Shown: piece by piece, positions 1-6,448 of the stretch
How the letters are laid out: every line of letters begins with the position of its first letter
How positions within the stretch are numbered: position 1 is the stretch's first letter
IMG/VR virus record: IMGVR_UViG_3300042691_014814
Location: 1-22,975 of that record
Length of the DNA stretch: 22,975 nucleotides
Direction: 5' to 3' (one strand)
Origin: a virus
Made by a program: the position numbers and the translations under genes
Notes under the pieces: model-generated
Databases searched by the model: none
What the model saw: only the letters and a program-made list of their open reading frames with translations
What the model was told of the DNA's origin: nothing

Positions 1-4
1 CATT

Positions 5-112
5 TCATCGGTTTTGATCCGTATAATGAAAGTAAGTATAAATAAGACCGCAAATAAATAAAGGAAAAGCAACATTGCTAACAATAACAATTGCAATTGG
101 TGAAATAATCAT
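5..112 (-). CDS. Small single-membrane-segment protein (35 aa)
   Basis: A 35-codon reading frame that starts at an ATG overlapping the thymidine kinase stop codon (ATGA overlap) and has GGAG six bases before the start. The product is almost entirely one hydrophobic segment (isoleucine, valine, leucine and phenylalanine rich, about residues 2-26) followed by a short polar tail ending in TDQNR. Its stop codon in turn overlaps another ATG at 6-8 that would open a gene running off the window edge. The overlap on both sides and the ribosome site support it as real; the function is unknown. It is one of three tiny membrane proteins in the first 1.3 kb. Confidence 0.5.
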   Translation of the reverse strand: MIISPIAIVIVSNVAFPLFICGLIYTYFHYTDQNR

Positions 113-645
113 TTTGGACTCCAATGTTTAGTACATCTTGCTTCGTAACTATCTACAGCACCTACTAAAATTTGCTCGTTTGTATCAACAGTTCTTTGCG
201 AACGTGTAGCGTCACCACCACACCATGTGCAAACTGCTGATACCTTTGTAACCTTATCTGCTAATGCAAGCAAGTAAGGCATACTACCAAAAGGAACACC
301 CTTAGAGTCAAGGTCTAAACCAGCAACATAAATATCAAATGTATTCCAAGAATTAAGGTCTTGAATTACACTTTCAATATCTTTAGAAAAGAATTGTGCT
401 TCATCCACTCCAATAACATCAACAGTATTACTCTCTAAAAAGCGATAAATATCATGTGGATCTGTAATACAAACACACTTATACTTTAGACCAGAGTGTG
501 ACACAATATCCTGCTCGGAGTATCTGTTGTCAATTGCTGGCTTAAAAGCAACAATTCTTTTCTTAGCATATGATGCACGATTAAGACGATGGATAAGTAA
601 CTCGGATTTACCAGCAAACATACCACCGCAAATAACTTCTAACAT
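109..645 (-). CDS. tdk: Thymidine kinase (type II, Zn-binding)
   Basis: Phosphorylates thymidine to dTMP with ATP in the salvage pathway, feeding dTTP to phage DNA synthesis. The 178-residue length fits type II (Tdk/TK1-like) enzymes. Visible motifs are the P-loop GGMFAGKS at residues 7-14, the DEAQFF segment at 81-86 with the presumed catalytic Glu82, the zinc ligands CTWC at 139-142 and C171/H174, and the thymidine-binding lasso between them. The start at 645 has TAGGAT upstream. It sits downstream of a run of tiny genes and is followed by a four-base overlap with a small membrane protein. With dUTPase and the redoxins in this window it forms a dTTP-supply set. Confidence 0.96.
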   Translation of the reverse strand: MLEVICGGMFAGKSELLIHRLNRASYAKKRIVAFKPAIDNRYSEQDIVSHSGLKYKCVCITDPHDIYRFLESNTVDVIGVDEAQFFSKDIESVIQDLNSWNTFDIYVAGLDLDSKGVPFGSMPYLLALADKVTKVSAVCTWCGGDATRSQRTVDTNEQILVGAVDSYEARCTKHWSPK

Positions 646-654
646 GATAATATC

Positions 655-771
655 CTAGTTTTGATCTGTATTCCTTTCCTCAAACACTTCCATAAGTCGT
701 TGCATCTTCATATCAATGCGAACGAACATAAACACAAGAATAGCACAAATAACCATGTATGCCTCAAACAT
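655..771 (-). CDS. Small single-membrane-segment protein (38 aa)
   Basis: A 38-codon frame whose ATG lies inside the last codons of the upstream 71-residue gene, with GGAG about ten bases before the start. Residues 5-18 (YMVICAILVFMFV and neighbours) form one hydrophobic segment, followed by a charged amphipathic tail rich in Met, Arg and Glu that ends in NTDQN. The pattern is an N-terminal anchor with a cytoplasmic tail. Its last codons, ACAGATCAAAAC, nearly repeat the last codons of the other small membrane gene at 5-112. Its stop lies nine bases before the thymidine kinase start. The function is unknown; reality is supported by the overlap, ribosome site and composition. Confidence 0.5.
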   Translation of the reverse strand: MFEAYMVICAILVFMFVRIDMKMQRLMEVFEERNTDQN

Positions 772-979
772 TTTTACTTACTCTCCATTTAATGTTTTCA
801 ATCTTCTCTATACTATAACCGTTCTGCTCAAGAAGCGCAACATAATCTTCTGGGCACTCTCCAGTAACGGTAGTATAGCCTACTCCTTCTCGTTCAAGAA
901 CGGAAATAAGCAGGTTCATATTGTCCTTCAACTTTCTTAGTCGTATAAAATACTCATCTTGTTTCTTGTCTAACGACAT
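764..979 (-). CDS. Hypothetical protein (71 aa)
   Basis: A small acidic-basic mixed protein with no family I recognise. Residues 1-33 are charged and helix-forming, possibly a short coiled coil (KKQDEYFIRLRKLKDNMNLL), followed by a region predicted by eye to be alpha/beta, with GYTTVTGECPEDY in the middle. There is no signal peptide or membrane segment. The start has AGAGGATCATT just before the ATG. It overlaps the upstream SH3-like gene by 26 bases and the downstream 38-residue membrane gene by 8 bases, so all three are probably translated from one message. Confidence 0.7.
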   Translation of the reverse strand: MSLDKKQDEYFIRLRKLKDNMNLLISVLEREGVGYTTVTGECPEDYVALLEQNGYSIEKIENIKWRVSKNV

Positions 980-1178
980 AATGATCCTCTAAAAGTGTAA
1001 GATACTCTTCGCTTATATCTTGCATAACATCGTTGTCATAAAAAAGACGAACGACATAAACTATCCTATCATTTTGATATCTCTCAAACGATAGGATATA
1101 GCCACTATACCAATCAGTTCCAAAATCGATTTTAACAATATCCCCGATATTGAATTTTGGAACTGGATTGTTTTTCAT
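954..1178 (-). CDS. Small SH3-like barrel protein (74 aa)
   Basis: The N-terminal segment PKFNIGDIVKIDF (residues 7-19) is the typical opening strand of KOW/SH3-like or tudor-like small beta barrels, followed by WYSGYIL and a second strand set through IVYVVRLF. Such barrels bind nucleic acid or protein partners, but no specific role can be assigned. The segment is closely similar to the start of the gene at 1355-1654 (SKFKVGDIVKSEF), so the two are likely paralogs. It lies in the small-gene cluster between a 32-residue membrane protein and a 71-residue unknown. Confidence 0.7.
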   Translation of the reverse strand: MKNNPVPKFNIGDIVKIDFGTDWYSGYILSFERYQNDRIVYVVRLFYDNDVMQDISEEYLTLLEDHYVVRQETR

Positions 1179-1188
1179 GGTTTATAGA

Positions 1189-1287
1189 TTACGGGAACAT
1201 AGCCCAAAAAATAACGAAGGAGAAATAACAAAACACGATAAAAAGAAAGTTATAGAAATGCTCGCGAATTACAGGCCAGTTAAACAT
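1189..1287 (-). CDS. Small single-membrane-segment protein (32 aa)
   Basis: A 32-codon frame with a good ribosome site (CGGAG five bases before the ATG) and a sigma70-like promoter just upstream (about 1306-1336). After ten residues with charges (MFNWPVIREH) the rest is one aromatic hydrophobic helix (FYNFLFIVFCYFSFVIFWAM), so it is probably a single-pass inner-membrane peptide. It fills what would otherwise be a 176-base gap. No family is recognised. Phages often encode tiny membrane proteins such as lysis inhibitors or exclusion factors, but nothing here points to one of these specifically. Confidence 0.45.
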   Translation of the reverse strand: MFNWPVIREHFYNFLFIVFCYFSFVIFWAMFP

Positions 1288-1305
1288 TTCAACTCCGTTT
1301 GCATT

Positions 1306-1336
1306 ATTATAATATCACGATGAAGAATAATTGCAA
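1306..1336 (-). promoter_or_regulatory. Sigma70-like promoter for small-gene cluster
   Basis: On the minus strand TTGCAA (1331-1336) is followed 19 bases later by a perfect TATAAT (1306-1311). The predicted start would lie about ten bases before the ribosome site of the 32-residue membrane gene. The spacer is longer than ideal, so this is a moderate call. Confidence 0.4.
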
Positions 1337-1354
1337 GTACTCTACATTACAAAA

Positions 1355-1654
1355 TCAAGAGGACACGGAAAAGCAATTATCATTTACGTAATCTACGAAC
1401 AACTTAAAGCACTTATCAAAACCACCATGAGGAAAGTACTTTCTATTGCCAAAATAGATATTTTCTCCCAAAGGAGTTACGATAAAACTCTTCTTTCCAT
1501 CATGTCCCAAAATAAGAAGAGTTTCTTCCTTTTTAACTATGTCTCTTGTTACAAGTCTTTCTTCGCCATTAGTCCACTCAGTTCTATCCTTATAAAACTG
1601 AAATTCACTCTTGACAATATCACCGACCTTAAATTTACTCTTCTTCTTGGACAT
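1355..1654 (-). CDS. Small SH3-like barrel protein (99 aa)
   Basis: The start is placed at the ATG at 1652-1654 because CAGGAAAT lies directly upstream and because the protein then begins MSKKKSKFKVGDIVKSEF, the same opening as the 74-residue SH3-like gene downstream. The first strand pattern (KFKVGDIVK) and later strands (ETLLILGHDG, KSFIVTPLGENIYF) fit a KOW/SH3-like barrel with a C-terminal extension. A longer frame running up to 1747 exists, but its extra residues read through the neighbouring 54-residue gene and look non-native. No enzymatic motif is visible. It is probably a binding module; the function is unknown. Confidence 0.65.
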   Translation of the reverse strand: MSKKKSKFKVGDIVKSEFQFYKDRTEWTNGEERLVTRDIVKKEETLLILGHDGKKSFIVTPLGENIYFGNRKYFPHGGFDKCFKLFVDYVNDNCFSVSS

Positions 1655-1799
1655 ATTTCCTGCACTTTTCCTTGTTATACTTTTTTGCTTTATCTGGAAT
1701 AACGGAGGATGATCCACGCCAATCTTGCGTAGAACCTCCATTAGCAAAATGCTTTCTTCGCATTTCGCCTTTAATCATTTTGTAAAGTTCCTTGTCCAT
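1635..1799 (-). CDS. Small basic protein with DWRG motif (54 aa)
   Basis: A 54-codon basic frame that overlaps the downstream SH3-like gene by 20 bases. It contains STQDWRGSSSVIP (about residues 23-35) and ends in a Lys/Glu-rich tail. The DWRG core also occurs in the GMP-reductase-like and lipoprotein products of this window. I list the longer form. A second ATG at 1776-1778 has the better spaced ribosome site (AAGGA ten bases before it), and the promoter at 1807-1835 would start transcription at about 1800, making the long form nearly leaderless. The internal start may therefore be the real one, giving 47 residues. The function is unknown. Confidence 0.55.
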   Translation of the reverse strand: MDKELYKMIKGEMRRKHFANGGSTQDWRGSSSVIPDKAKKYNKEKCRKYVQEEE

Positions 1800-1806
1800 T
1801 TTACAA

Positions 1807-1835
1807 AGTATATCCTATCGGGCTACAAATGTAAA
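1807..1835 (-). promoter_or_regulatory. Sigma70-like promoter
   Basis: On the minus strand TTTACA (1830-1835) is separated by exactly 17 bases from TATACT (1807-1812). Both hexamers match the sigma70 consensus in five of six positions. The predicted start is at about 1800, right at the first ATG of the small DWRG gene. Confidence 0.6.
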
Positions 1836-1854
1836 GTAGTCGATGATACAAAAA

Positions 1855-2046
1855 TTATATCTTCGTATTTATTACCCTTTTAGTTAGTCTATAAAATTTA
1901 TTCATTACTATCCAATATGTATCAACAAATTCATCAGTCTTAGAAAACTTAACTATAACTGGATGAAACTCAAATTGAAAAGTTTTACTAGAAAAAAGAG
2001 AGATTTTAAGGATTGGGTGTTTCATCCCAAGCAGTTTTGAGATCAT
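1855..2046 (-). CDS. Hypothetical protein (63 aa)
   Basis: A basic 63-codon frame that overlaps the 3' end of the 115-residue gene by 41 bases. No family is recognised. It is rich in Phe, Lys and Ile with alternating hydrophobic residues (FQFEFHPVIVKF, TYWIVMNKFYRL) that suggest beta strands. The first ATG has only a weak upstream GGTGGG; a second ATG at 2023-2025 (MKHPILKIS) is about equally likely. The large overlap and lack of a clear ribosome site make this less certain than its neighbours, but without it the stretch 1836-2005 would be empty. Confidence 0.4.
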   Translation of the reverse strand: MISKLLGMKHPILKISLFSSKTFQFEFHPVIVKFSKTDEFVDTYWIVMNKFYRLTKRVINTKI

Positions 2047-2353
2047 TTTCGTATTCCCACCTATAACGTTTTATGTTTAACCAGTATACACGACATATTT
2101 TAGTTTGTATAGTGTGTTTGATGGTTTTAACTCTTTTTTTAGTAGAATTTCCAATATAATCGGTTTCTATTTCATACTCAAATATTGGAAGTTTATCATC
2201 TACAAGTGTGTGAAGTTCTGTTAGTTTTTCAACAATTATACCAATACCTAAAATTTCTGGAGTTTCAAGAGGATGGGCCAGACGAGCAGAAAAACTAGAT
2301 TTTAGTCTTACAAGGTCACTTACCTTAAAATCTACTTTATCTTTATTCTCCAA
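2006..2353 (-). CDS. SH3-like hypothetical protein (115 aa)
   Basis: The N-terminal VDFKVSDLVRLKSSF (residues 7-21) matches the opening strand of the other small SH3-like proteins in this window, followed by IGIIVEK and a long central segment, so it is probably an SH3/KOW-like barrel with an extended C-terminal half rich in aromatic and basic residues (VYWLNIKRYRWEYEN). The only available start is TTG at 2351-2353, inside the end of the 812-residue gene, with AGGA about eleven bases upstream. The first codons overlap that gene by 22 bases. The function is unknown. Confidence 0.6.
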   Translation of the reverse strand: MENKDKVDFKVSDLVRLKSSFSARLAHPLETPEILGIGIIVEKLTELHTLVDDKLPIFEYEIETDYIGNSTKKRVKTIKHTIQTKICRVYWLNIKRYRWEYENDLKTAWDETPNP

Positions 2354-4770
2354 GTCTTATTGTTTCCTACCCCTTCTTTAATTAGTTTGGAAGATGCTGC
2401 TTTCTTGCTTTCTTTTAGATAAGGTTGCAATTCGTTGTTGACTGCTTGCAATGCAATATCATCAAGTGTTTCAGTATCGTTTGCAATCTCTTTTATAAAT
2501 GCAGCAGATAATGCAAGTTCTTCTTCACTTAGTGTAGCATTTAATGTGACAACAAATGTATATCCTACCTTAACAACTTTTCTTGGTGCATCGTATGTAC
2601 CAAATGTTGTAGGAACAACAGCAAATTTCACATCGTATATTGTAGGAATTAAATACTTTGGATTTACTTGCTGCTTAACATCGTTGAATAATGGTAATTG
2701 TTTTTGTAGTTGTTGAATTGTTGTGGTTGCTCTGCTTGTAAAGATACGTTGAAATTCTAATTTCATCTCTTCAATCAATGATTTTAAGTTTACATGCAAA
2801 TTATATTCGGCCATATCTTTGACAAACAATTCTTTAGCATACTCAAAGTTTATTTTTCTTGGTGATTGTTCATCGACCTCAAATGGTGTGTCCTCAAGAC
2901 TTGCAATAAGGTCTTGAATTTGCTCTTGTTTGCTGGCAATAGCGGATTGACCAATAATTCCGTTGTTTTCAAGAATTAGTTCTATTTCTTTTTTATAATC
3001 ATCATATGACATTTGTCCCTCAAATTGGGATAAATCTCTAAAAGCACTTTGGATATCACGAATACTTTCAATTTCATTTTCGTGATAAGTGATGAAAATT
3101 TCAACCATATTTGACTTAACGTTTACAGTTGTTAGTTCTGGCTTAAGAGGAAGATTGGGCCATGTTAGTGACGTATTTTGATAATAATCATTGTCATAAT
3201 CGTGAGATTTAAGAACATTTTCTATGTCAGCAAGCACATTGTTTGCAAATCTGCTTTCTGGTATTGATACCTTGACATATGCCGACATACCATAAATGTA
3301 TGTGTTACCTTCACCATCACACTCAAATTCAAGTCTTGGTACTTCGATGTAGTCTAATTGTCTATTACCATAATCATATGCGTTGTTTAGTTGATCCTCA
3401 AATTCTTCGCAATATTCATCTTCATCATCAGCAGGATTTCTTCTTTCGCCTGCGGGATCTCCCATCCAAATAATGCTTGATTGTCTAAGTTGATTGGTAA
3501 GTTTAACATATTCCATGTTTTTCTCAACTTCGTTGTAAATGCCTGCTTGCGTGTAAGAGGTTTTCATCAACAAAGCAAAGTTAGAACCAATATTTACATC
3601 TCCACCATCTTCGTAAGAACCACCAAATCTTTCAAGTTGTGCGCGTTGTGGTATGATTGGTTCATTAGTTTCTGGATCAATAAACTTATTTCTTTGGCTA
3701 TTAGCAAAATAAGCAAGAGTTTCTTTCTTAAATGCTTCTGGATTTACACCGTACATTTTAGTATCTGGAATAGCGTATTCTGTGTTTGTTGAGGTATCAA
3801 CAACTTTTCTTACTCTTAAACGAGAAGTTGCTTGGGCAGCAAACTTGTCATCTATTCCTCTGTCTGGATCGTTAAACAGATCACCTGTCTGTGGTAATTG
3901 TGCATCTGGAAATGCTTTATCAAATTTCTCTTTGCTAACCATAAACAAAACACCACCACCATTGGCAGAACGTTTTGCTTCTTCAACAGCGCATCTAAAG
4001 AATTGTCCTCCTTGTGCGTGACAGGAGTAGTTCAACAAATCGAAATCGGACATTCTTACAACGTCGATAGGGTGTCTAGAGAAAATAACAACTTTGTCTT
4101 GTGGTTTTTCGTTTCTTATTGTTTCTTCATCACCAAACTTAACAGCATCGATAATGTTATCTAATGTTTCAACATTGCTGGTAAAGAAAGATTGTTTGCC
4201 ACTAATGTTTTTCTTTTTGTCTCCTTGCCACCAATCCATTTCGTTTGGAAAGTATTTTTGTAACAATTTACCAAATGAAAATTGAACTGTTCTTTCTTTT
4301 TGATCACCAAGTTTGCTTGTATATGTAAGAGCAACAACAGGAGAGCCTACTTCTTTATCAACAGTAGGGATTGGATCTCCCTCTTTCCATCGTTGTGGTT
4401 TCTTTTGTTGTTTAACAACTTGCTTATCATTTGCCCACACAACAGAACGTACATTGCTGACATTTGGATTTTTAATGTATTCGCTATACAACTTATCAAA
4501 CATATCAAGCATTAAAATTTTCATCTTGTGAATATCTGGATTACCATAGGGGATAATCATCCTTGTTTTTGGATTTTCTGGTGCTGGTGTTCCAAAGATA
4601 TCGTTAAATGGCATTGTATGATCTTTACCAGACTCAGCCATTTTAATGTCTTTATTTAAGAAATCTATAATATTTTGTTTCATTTCAAGCAAAACATTAT
4701 CGTCATTGGTATCATATTCTTGAATACCATCAACAAAATTTTGCCAATTATAAAGTTCTTTTCTCGACAT
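2332..4770 (-). CDS. Large uncharacterised protein, probably virion-associated (812 aa)
   Basis: The largest gene in the window; I cannot place it in a named family. Visible features are SRHPIDVVRMSDFD at residues 231-244, followed by SCHAQGG with C250 and H251, C260, and GGGVLFMVS at 271-279, which look like a conserved core. An acidic insert lies near 445-465 (ADDEDEYCEEFEDQ). A Gln/Glu-rich helical region covers about 575-700. The C-terminal third contains YTFVVTLNATLSEEEL. There is no signal peptide or membrane segment. Its ATG forms a TAATG overlap with the coiled-coil gene upstream, with GGGGAT seven bases before it. Position behind a HAD protein with a capsid-targeting-like leader suggests late or virion expression; that is inference. 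Confidence 0.85.
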   Translation of the reverse strand: MSRKELYNWQNFVDGIQEYDTNDDNVLLEMKQNIIDFLNKDIKMAESGKDHTMPFNDIFGTPAPENPKTRMIIPYGNPDIHKMKILMLDMFDKLYSEYIKNPNVSNVRSVVWANDKQVVKQQKKPQRWKEGDPIPTVDKEVGSPVVALTYTSKLGDQKERTVQFSFGKLLQKYFPNEMDWWQGDKKKNISGKQSFFTSNVETLDNIIDAVKFGDEETIRNEKPQDKVVIFSRHPIDVVRMSDFDLLNYSCHAQGGQFFRCAVEEAKRSANGGGVLFMVSKEKFDKAFPDAQLPQTGDLFNDPDRGIDDKFAAQATSRLRVRKVVDTSTNTEYAIPDTKMYGVNPEAFKKETLAYFANSQRNKFIDPETNEPIIPQRAQLERFGGSYEDGGDVNIGSNFALLMKTSYTQAGIYNEVEKNMEYVKLTNQLRQSSIIWMGDPAGERRNPADDEDEYCEEFEDQLNNAYDYGNRQLDYIEVPRLEFECDGEGNTYIYGMSAYVKVSIPESRFANNVLADIENVLKSHDYDNDYYQNTSLTWPNLPLKPELTTVNVKSNMVEIFITYHENEIESIRDIQSAFRDLSQFEGQMSYDDYKKEIELILENNGIIGQSAIASKQEQIQDLIASLEDTPFEVDEQSPRKINFEYAKELFVKDMAEYNLHVNLKSLIEEMKLEFQRIFTSRATTTIQQLQKQLPLFNDVKQQVNPKYLIPTIYDVKFAVVPTTFGTYDAPRKVVKVGYTFVVTLNATLSEEELALSAAFIKEIANDTETLDDIALQAVNNELQPYLKESKKAASSKLIKEGVGNNKTWRIKIK

Positions 4771-4973
4771 TATGCATCCCCTATTGGTTTCATATTTCTT
4801 ACAATATAATCATCTATTACAAAGCCTATTTCAGTCATAAGTTGTTTTTCATCTTCAAGTGTTTCATCAATATAATTCCAAAGAAGAACATTCTCGGATT
4901 GCAGTTCTTTAATAACGGCTCTTTGATCTTGAATAATCTTTTTCATTTTATCAATTTCGTCGTCGTTATTCAT
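4770..4973 (-). CDS. Small coiled-coil protein (67 aa)
   Basis: A highly charged 67-residue protein. Residues 5-48 show heptad spacing of Ile, Met, Leu and Val (MKKIIQDQRAVIKELQ, then ENVLLWNYI), which indicates a coiled coil. No other domain fits in the length. It overlaps the end of the HAD gene by eight bases and ends in a TAATG junction with the 812-residue gene, so it is probably translationally coupled to both. It might be an oligomerisation partner of the large protein; the function is unknown. Confidence 0.7.
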   Translation of the reverse strand: MNNDDEIDKMKKIIQDQRAVIKELQSENVLLWNYIDETLEDEKQLMTEIGFVIDDYIVRNMKPIGDA

Positions 4974-5583
4974 CTTTCAATCCACGATATGTATTCTTTA
5001 ATCTTATTTTCATTGATTTAGCAGGTTGTTCATCAACAAATAAGTTTATTTCTGGATATTCGTTTTGCAATTGTGATACTGCTTTTCTATTCTTTCCAGA
5101 ATCATCGAAGAAAGCAATATCATTATATCCTGCTTTAATCTGGGATTCAATCCATTCTTTCTTTTTATTGGGATCAGAATCGCCTAATGTAATAACTTCT
5201 ATTTTATTAGGGTCTAATTGCAACTCTTCAAGAAACGATTTAATTTCTGGATTTGCTGACCCTCCTCTTGCAGTAAGAATAGCAAGTTTTCTGTGTTCTC
5301 CTAAACCAGAACTATAAATTGCCTTAAAAGACCTCATTGCAGTATCAATTGGTGTTGGGTCTTTTAGCGTCCTAAACTCAGAGTAATCCATAACTTCATC
5401 TGGTTGTTTTTCATATACAGCATATTCAGCAGGAGTAATCTTTTTTATTTCCTTTCCATCTTTATCTTTTACAATAACCATAGACGAAGTTGTTAAAAGT
5501 GTATCATCCATATCAAATACACGTAATTTACGTAATTGTGCTTCAATAATATATTTTTTCCAAGTTTCAAGTAACAATTTCAT
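4966..5583 (-). CDS. HAD-superfamily phosphatase-like protein with leader peptide
   Basis: All HAD motifs are visible: FDMDDT at residues 23-28 (D24 nucleophile, D26 acid/base), ILTARGG at 102-108 (T104), Lys in NKKKEW near 141, and FFDDSGKN at 158-165. The layout recalls the 3'-phosphatase domain of polynucleotide kinases, so a nucleic-acid-end or nucleotide phosphatase is plausible but unproven. The first 14 residues, MKLLLETWKKYIIE, are an amphipathic leader ending in I-I-E followed by Ala, like the start of the Nudix gene here and like T4 capsid-targeting peptides. There is no Shine-Dalgarno site; instead ACTATTTAAT lies three bases before the ATG. Confidence 0.85.
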   Translation of the reverse strand: MKLLLETWKKYIIEAQLRKLRVFDMDDTLLTTSSMVIVKDKDGKEIKKITPAEYAVYEKQPDEVMDYSEFRTLKDPTPIDTAMRSFKAIYSSGLGEHRKLAILTARGGSANPEIKSFLEELQLDPNKIEVITLGDSDPNKKKEWIESQIKAGYNDIAFFDDSGKNRKAVSQLQNEYPEINLFVDEQPAKSMKIRLKNTYRGLKDE

Positions 5584-5586
5584 ATC

Positions 5587-5596
5587 ATTAAATAGT
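5587..5596 (-). promoter_or_regulatory. Start-proximal late-type element (ACTATTTAAT)
   Basis: Minus strand ACTATTTAAT, exactly three bases before the HAD gene ATG, with no Shine-Dalgarno site. The same element at the same distance precedes the gene starting at 12305 and, with one change, the Nudix gene starting at 21957. It is probably a phage late promoter -10 element, giving a leaderless or near-leaderless mRNA. Confidence 0.5.
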
Positions 5597-5599
5597 TAT

Positions 5600-5638
5600 T
5601 TATTAAATAAAAACGCCAGAGGGATAGAACCTCTGGCG
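5600..5638 (-). terminator. Rho-independent terminator after hsp20
   Basis: A nine-base-pair perfect stem (CGCCAGAGG with CCTCTGGCG, 5614-5622 and 5630-5638) with a seven-base loop, followed on the minus strand by TTTTTATTT. It sits between the hsp20 stop and the HAD gene and ends the hsp20 unit. Confidence 0.85.
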
Positions 5639-5670
5639 CAAAAACTTACCTCAAGGGGCTTATAAATTAG

Positions 5671-6024
5671 TTAGTGAACGTGGATTGTGTGTGTTGTATC
5701 GGTTGGTTTTTGAGTTGATAGTTTGATCGTCAAAACTCCATCAACATAACTTGCCTCGGTCCCCACAACAGAAAGGGAATTGAGAGGGAAGTAATAGGTA
5801 AATGAACGGCAACGATAACCTTCTGTCATTGGGTATGAAACCACAAGTTCATTAGATTTGGTTACACGAACATTAAATTTAGATTTATCTGCGCCAGCAC
5901 AATCAATAATCGCGGTATAAACACCATCTTTATATGTTGCTTCAACGTTGCCACGCGAACTGATTGGAACTGGGTATGAAACAAATGGTGATGTATCGAA
6001 AAGTCTTTCAAGTGATGTGAGCAT
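5671..6024 (-). CDS. hsp20: Small heat shock protein (Hsp20/alpha-crystallin family)
   Basis: An ATP-independent holdase that keeps unfolded proteins soluble. At 117 residues it is short for the family but holds the alpha-crystallin core: GVYTAIIDCAGADKSKFNVRV (beta2-beta4 region, within residues 34-56), NELVVSY, and the hallmark ASYVDGVLTIKLS near 91-103 (family pattern A-x-x-x-[DN]-G-V-L-x-[IL]). It lacks most of the C-terminal I-x-I tail but ends TIHVH. The start has AAAGGAGAAATTATC before the ATG. It has its own promoter and a 5' hairpin, and is followed by a terminator, so it is a separate transcription unit or the end of one. Small heat shock genes are known in cyanophages and other T4-like phages. 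Confidence 0.9.
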   Translation of the reverse strand: MLTSLERLFDTSPFVSYPVPISSRGNVEATYKDGVYTAIIDCAGADKSKFNVRVTKSNELVVSYPMTEGYRCRSFTYYFPLNSLSVVGTEASYVDGVLTIKLSTQKPTDTTHTIHVH

Positions 6025-6046
6025 GATAATTTCTCCTTTTTGATTG

Positions 6047-6060
6047 CGGGCCTATGCCCG
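6047..6060 (-). other. 5' UTR hairpin of hsp20 mRNA
   Basis: On the minus strand CGGGC ATAG GCCCG forms a five-base GC stem with a four-base loop. It begins about where transcription from the promoter at 6068-6095 would start, and ends 20 bases before the ribosome site. There is no U-run after it, so it is not a terminator; it may protect the 5' end. Confidence 0.4.
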
Positions 6061-6067
6061 TTACAAA

Positions 6068-6095
6068 ATATTAAACATAAAATTTTAATCGTCAA
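6068..6095 (-). promoter_or_regulatory. Sigma70-like promoter of hsp20
   Basis: Minus strand TTGACG (6090-6095), 16-base spacer, TAATAT (6068-6073). The -35 box is identical to that of the groEL promoter at 10658-10685 and the spacer length is the same. The -10 match is only four of six. Confidence 0.45.
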
Positions 6096-6448
6096 GCACT
6101 TCTGTTATAATCATCTTCAATTCTTACAACATCATCAAGTTGCGAGGTTGAAACCTCAACAAGTTCAACGGCTTCTTCTCTTGCCTCAAAACGATGAATA
6201 GTCCCTACTGGCACATGATGAATATCACCTTCTACAAGTTTAGAGACAATCAATTCTTTATTGCCTTTAATTTCATGATGAAGGTAAAGTGTTCCTTTTA
6301 GTACTCTAATTGTTTCTTCTTTTTCATTGTGATATTGAAGAGATAGTTTTGAGTTTGGATTGATATACAAAATTTTACCCACATACTTTGGTGTATGTGC
6401 CCAAATCTCTTCATGACCCCAAGGTTTTGTTACATATTTAACTTGCAT
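6092..6448 (-). CDS. Cupin protein of the mannose-6-phosphate isomerase type II family
   Basis: A single cupin domain resembling the C-terminal isomerase half of ManC/AlgA: KPWGHEEIWAHT at residues 8-19, SLQYHNEKEETIRVLKG with metal-ligand positions H40 and following acidic residues, GDIHHVPVGTIHRFEA near 74-89, and DDVVRIEDDYNR near the end, which mirrors the family's VRxEDxYGR close. In cells this domain interconverts fructose-6-P and mannose-6-P, or works as a sugar epimerase-like cupin. Here it stands alone without the nucleotidyltransferase half, so a role in sugar-nucleotide supply or receptor modification is possible but unproven. The start overlaps the metallopeptidase gene by 11 bases and has a weak ribosome site. 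Confidence 0.85.
   Translation of the reverse strand: MQVKYVTKPWGHEEIWAHTPKYVGKILYINPNSKLSLQYHNEKEETIRVLKGTLYLHHEIKGNKELIVSKLVEGDIHHVPVGTIHRFEAREEAVELVEVSTSQLDDVVRIEDDYNRSA

Noticed and set aside
37-47. TATAAATA on the plus strand as a T4-type late promoter
   Set aside because: No plus-strand gene follows; all genes run on the minus strand. A single AT-rich match is expected by chance.
6047-6060. Hairpin before hsp20 as a terminator
   Set aside because: No U-run follows on either strand and the stem is only five pairs.
5862-6095. 77-codon minus-strand frame between hsp20 and the cupin
   Set aside because: It overlaps hsp20 over most of its length in another frame, lacks a ribosome site, and covers the hsp20 promoter and leader.
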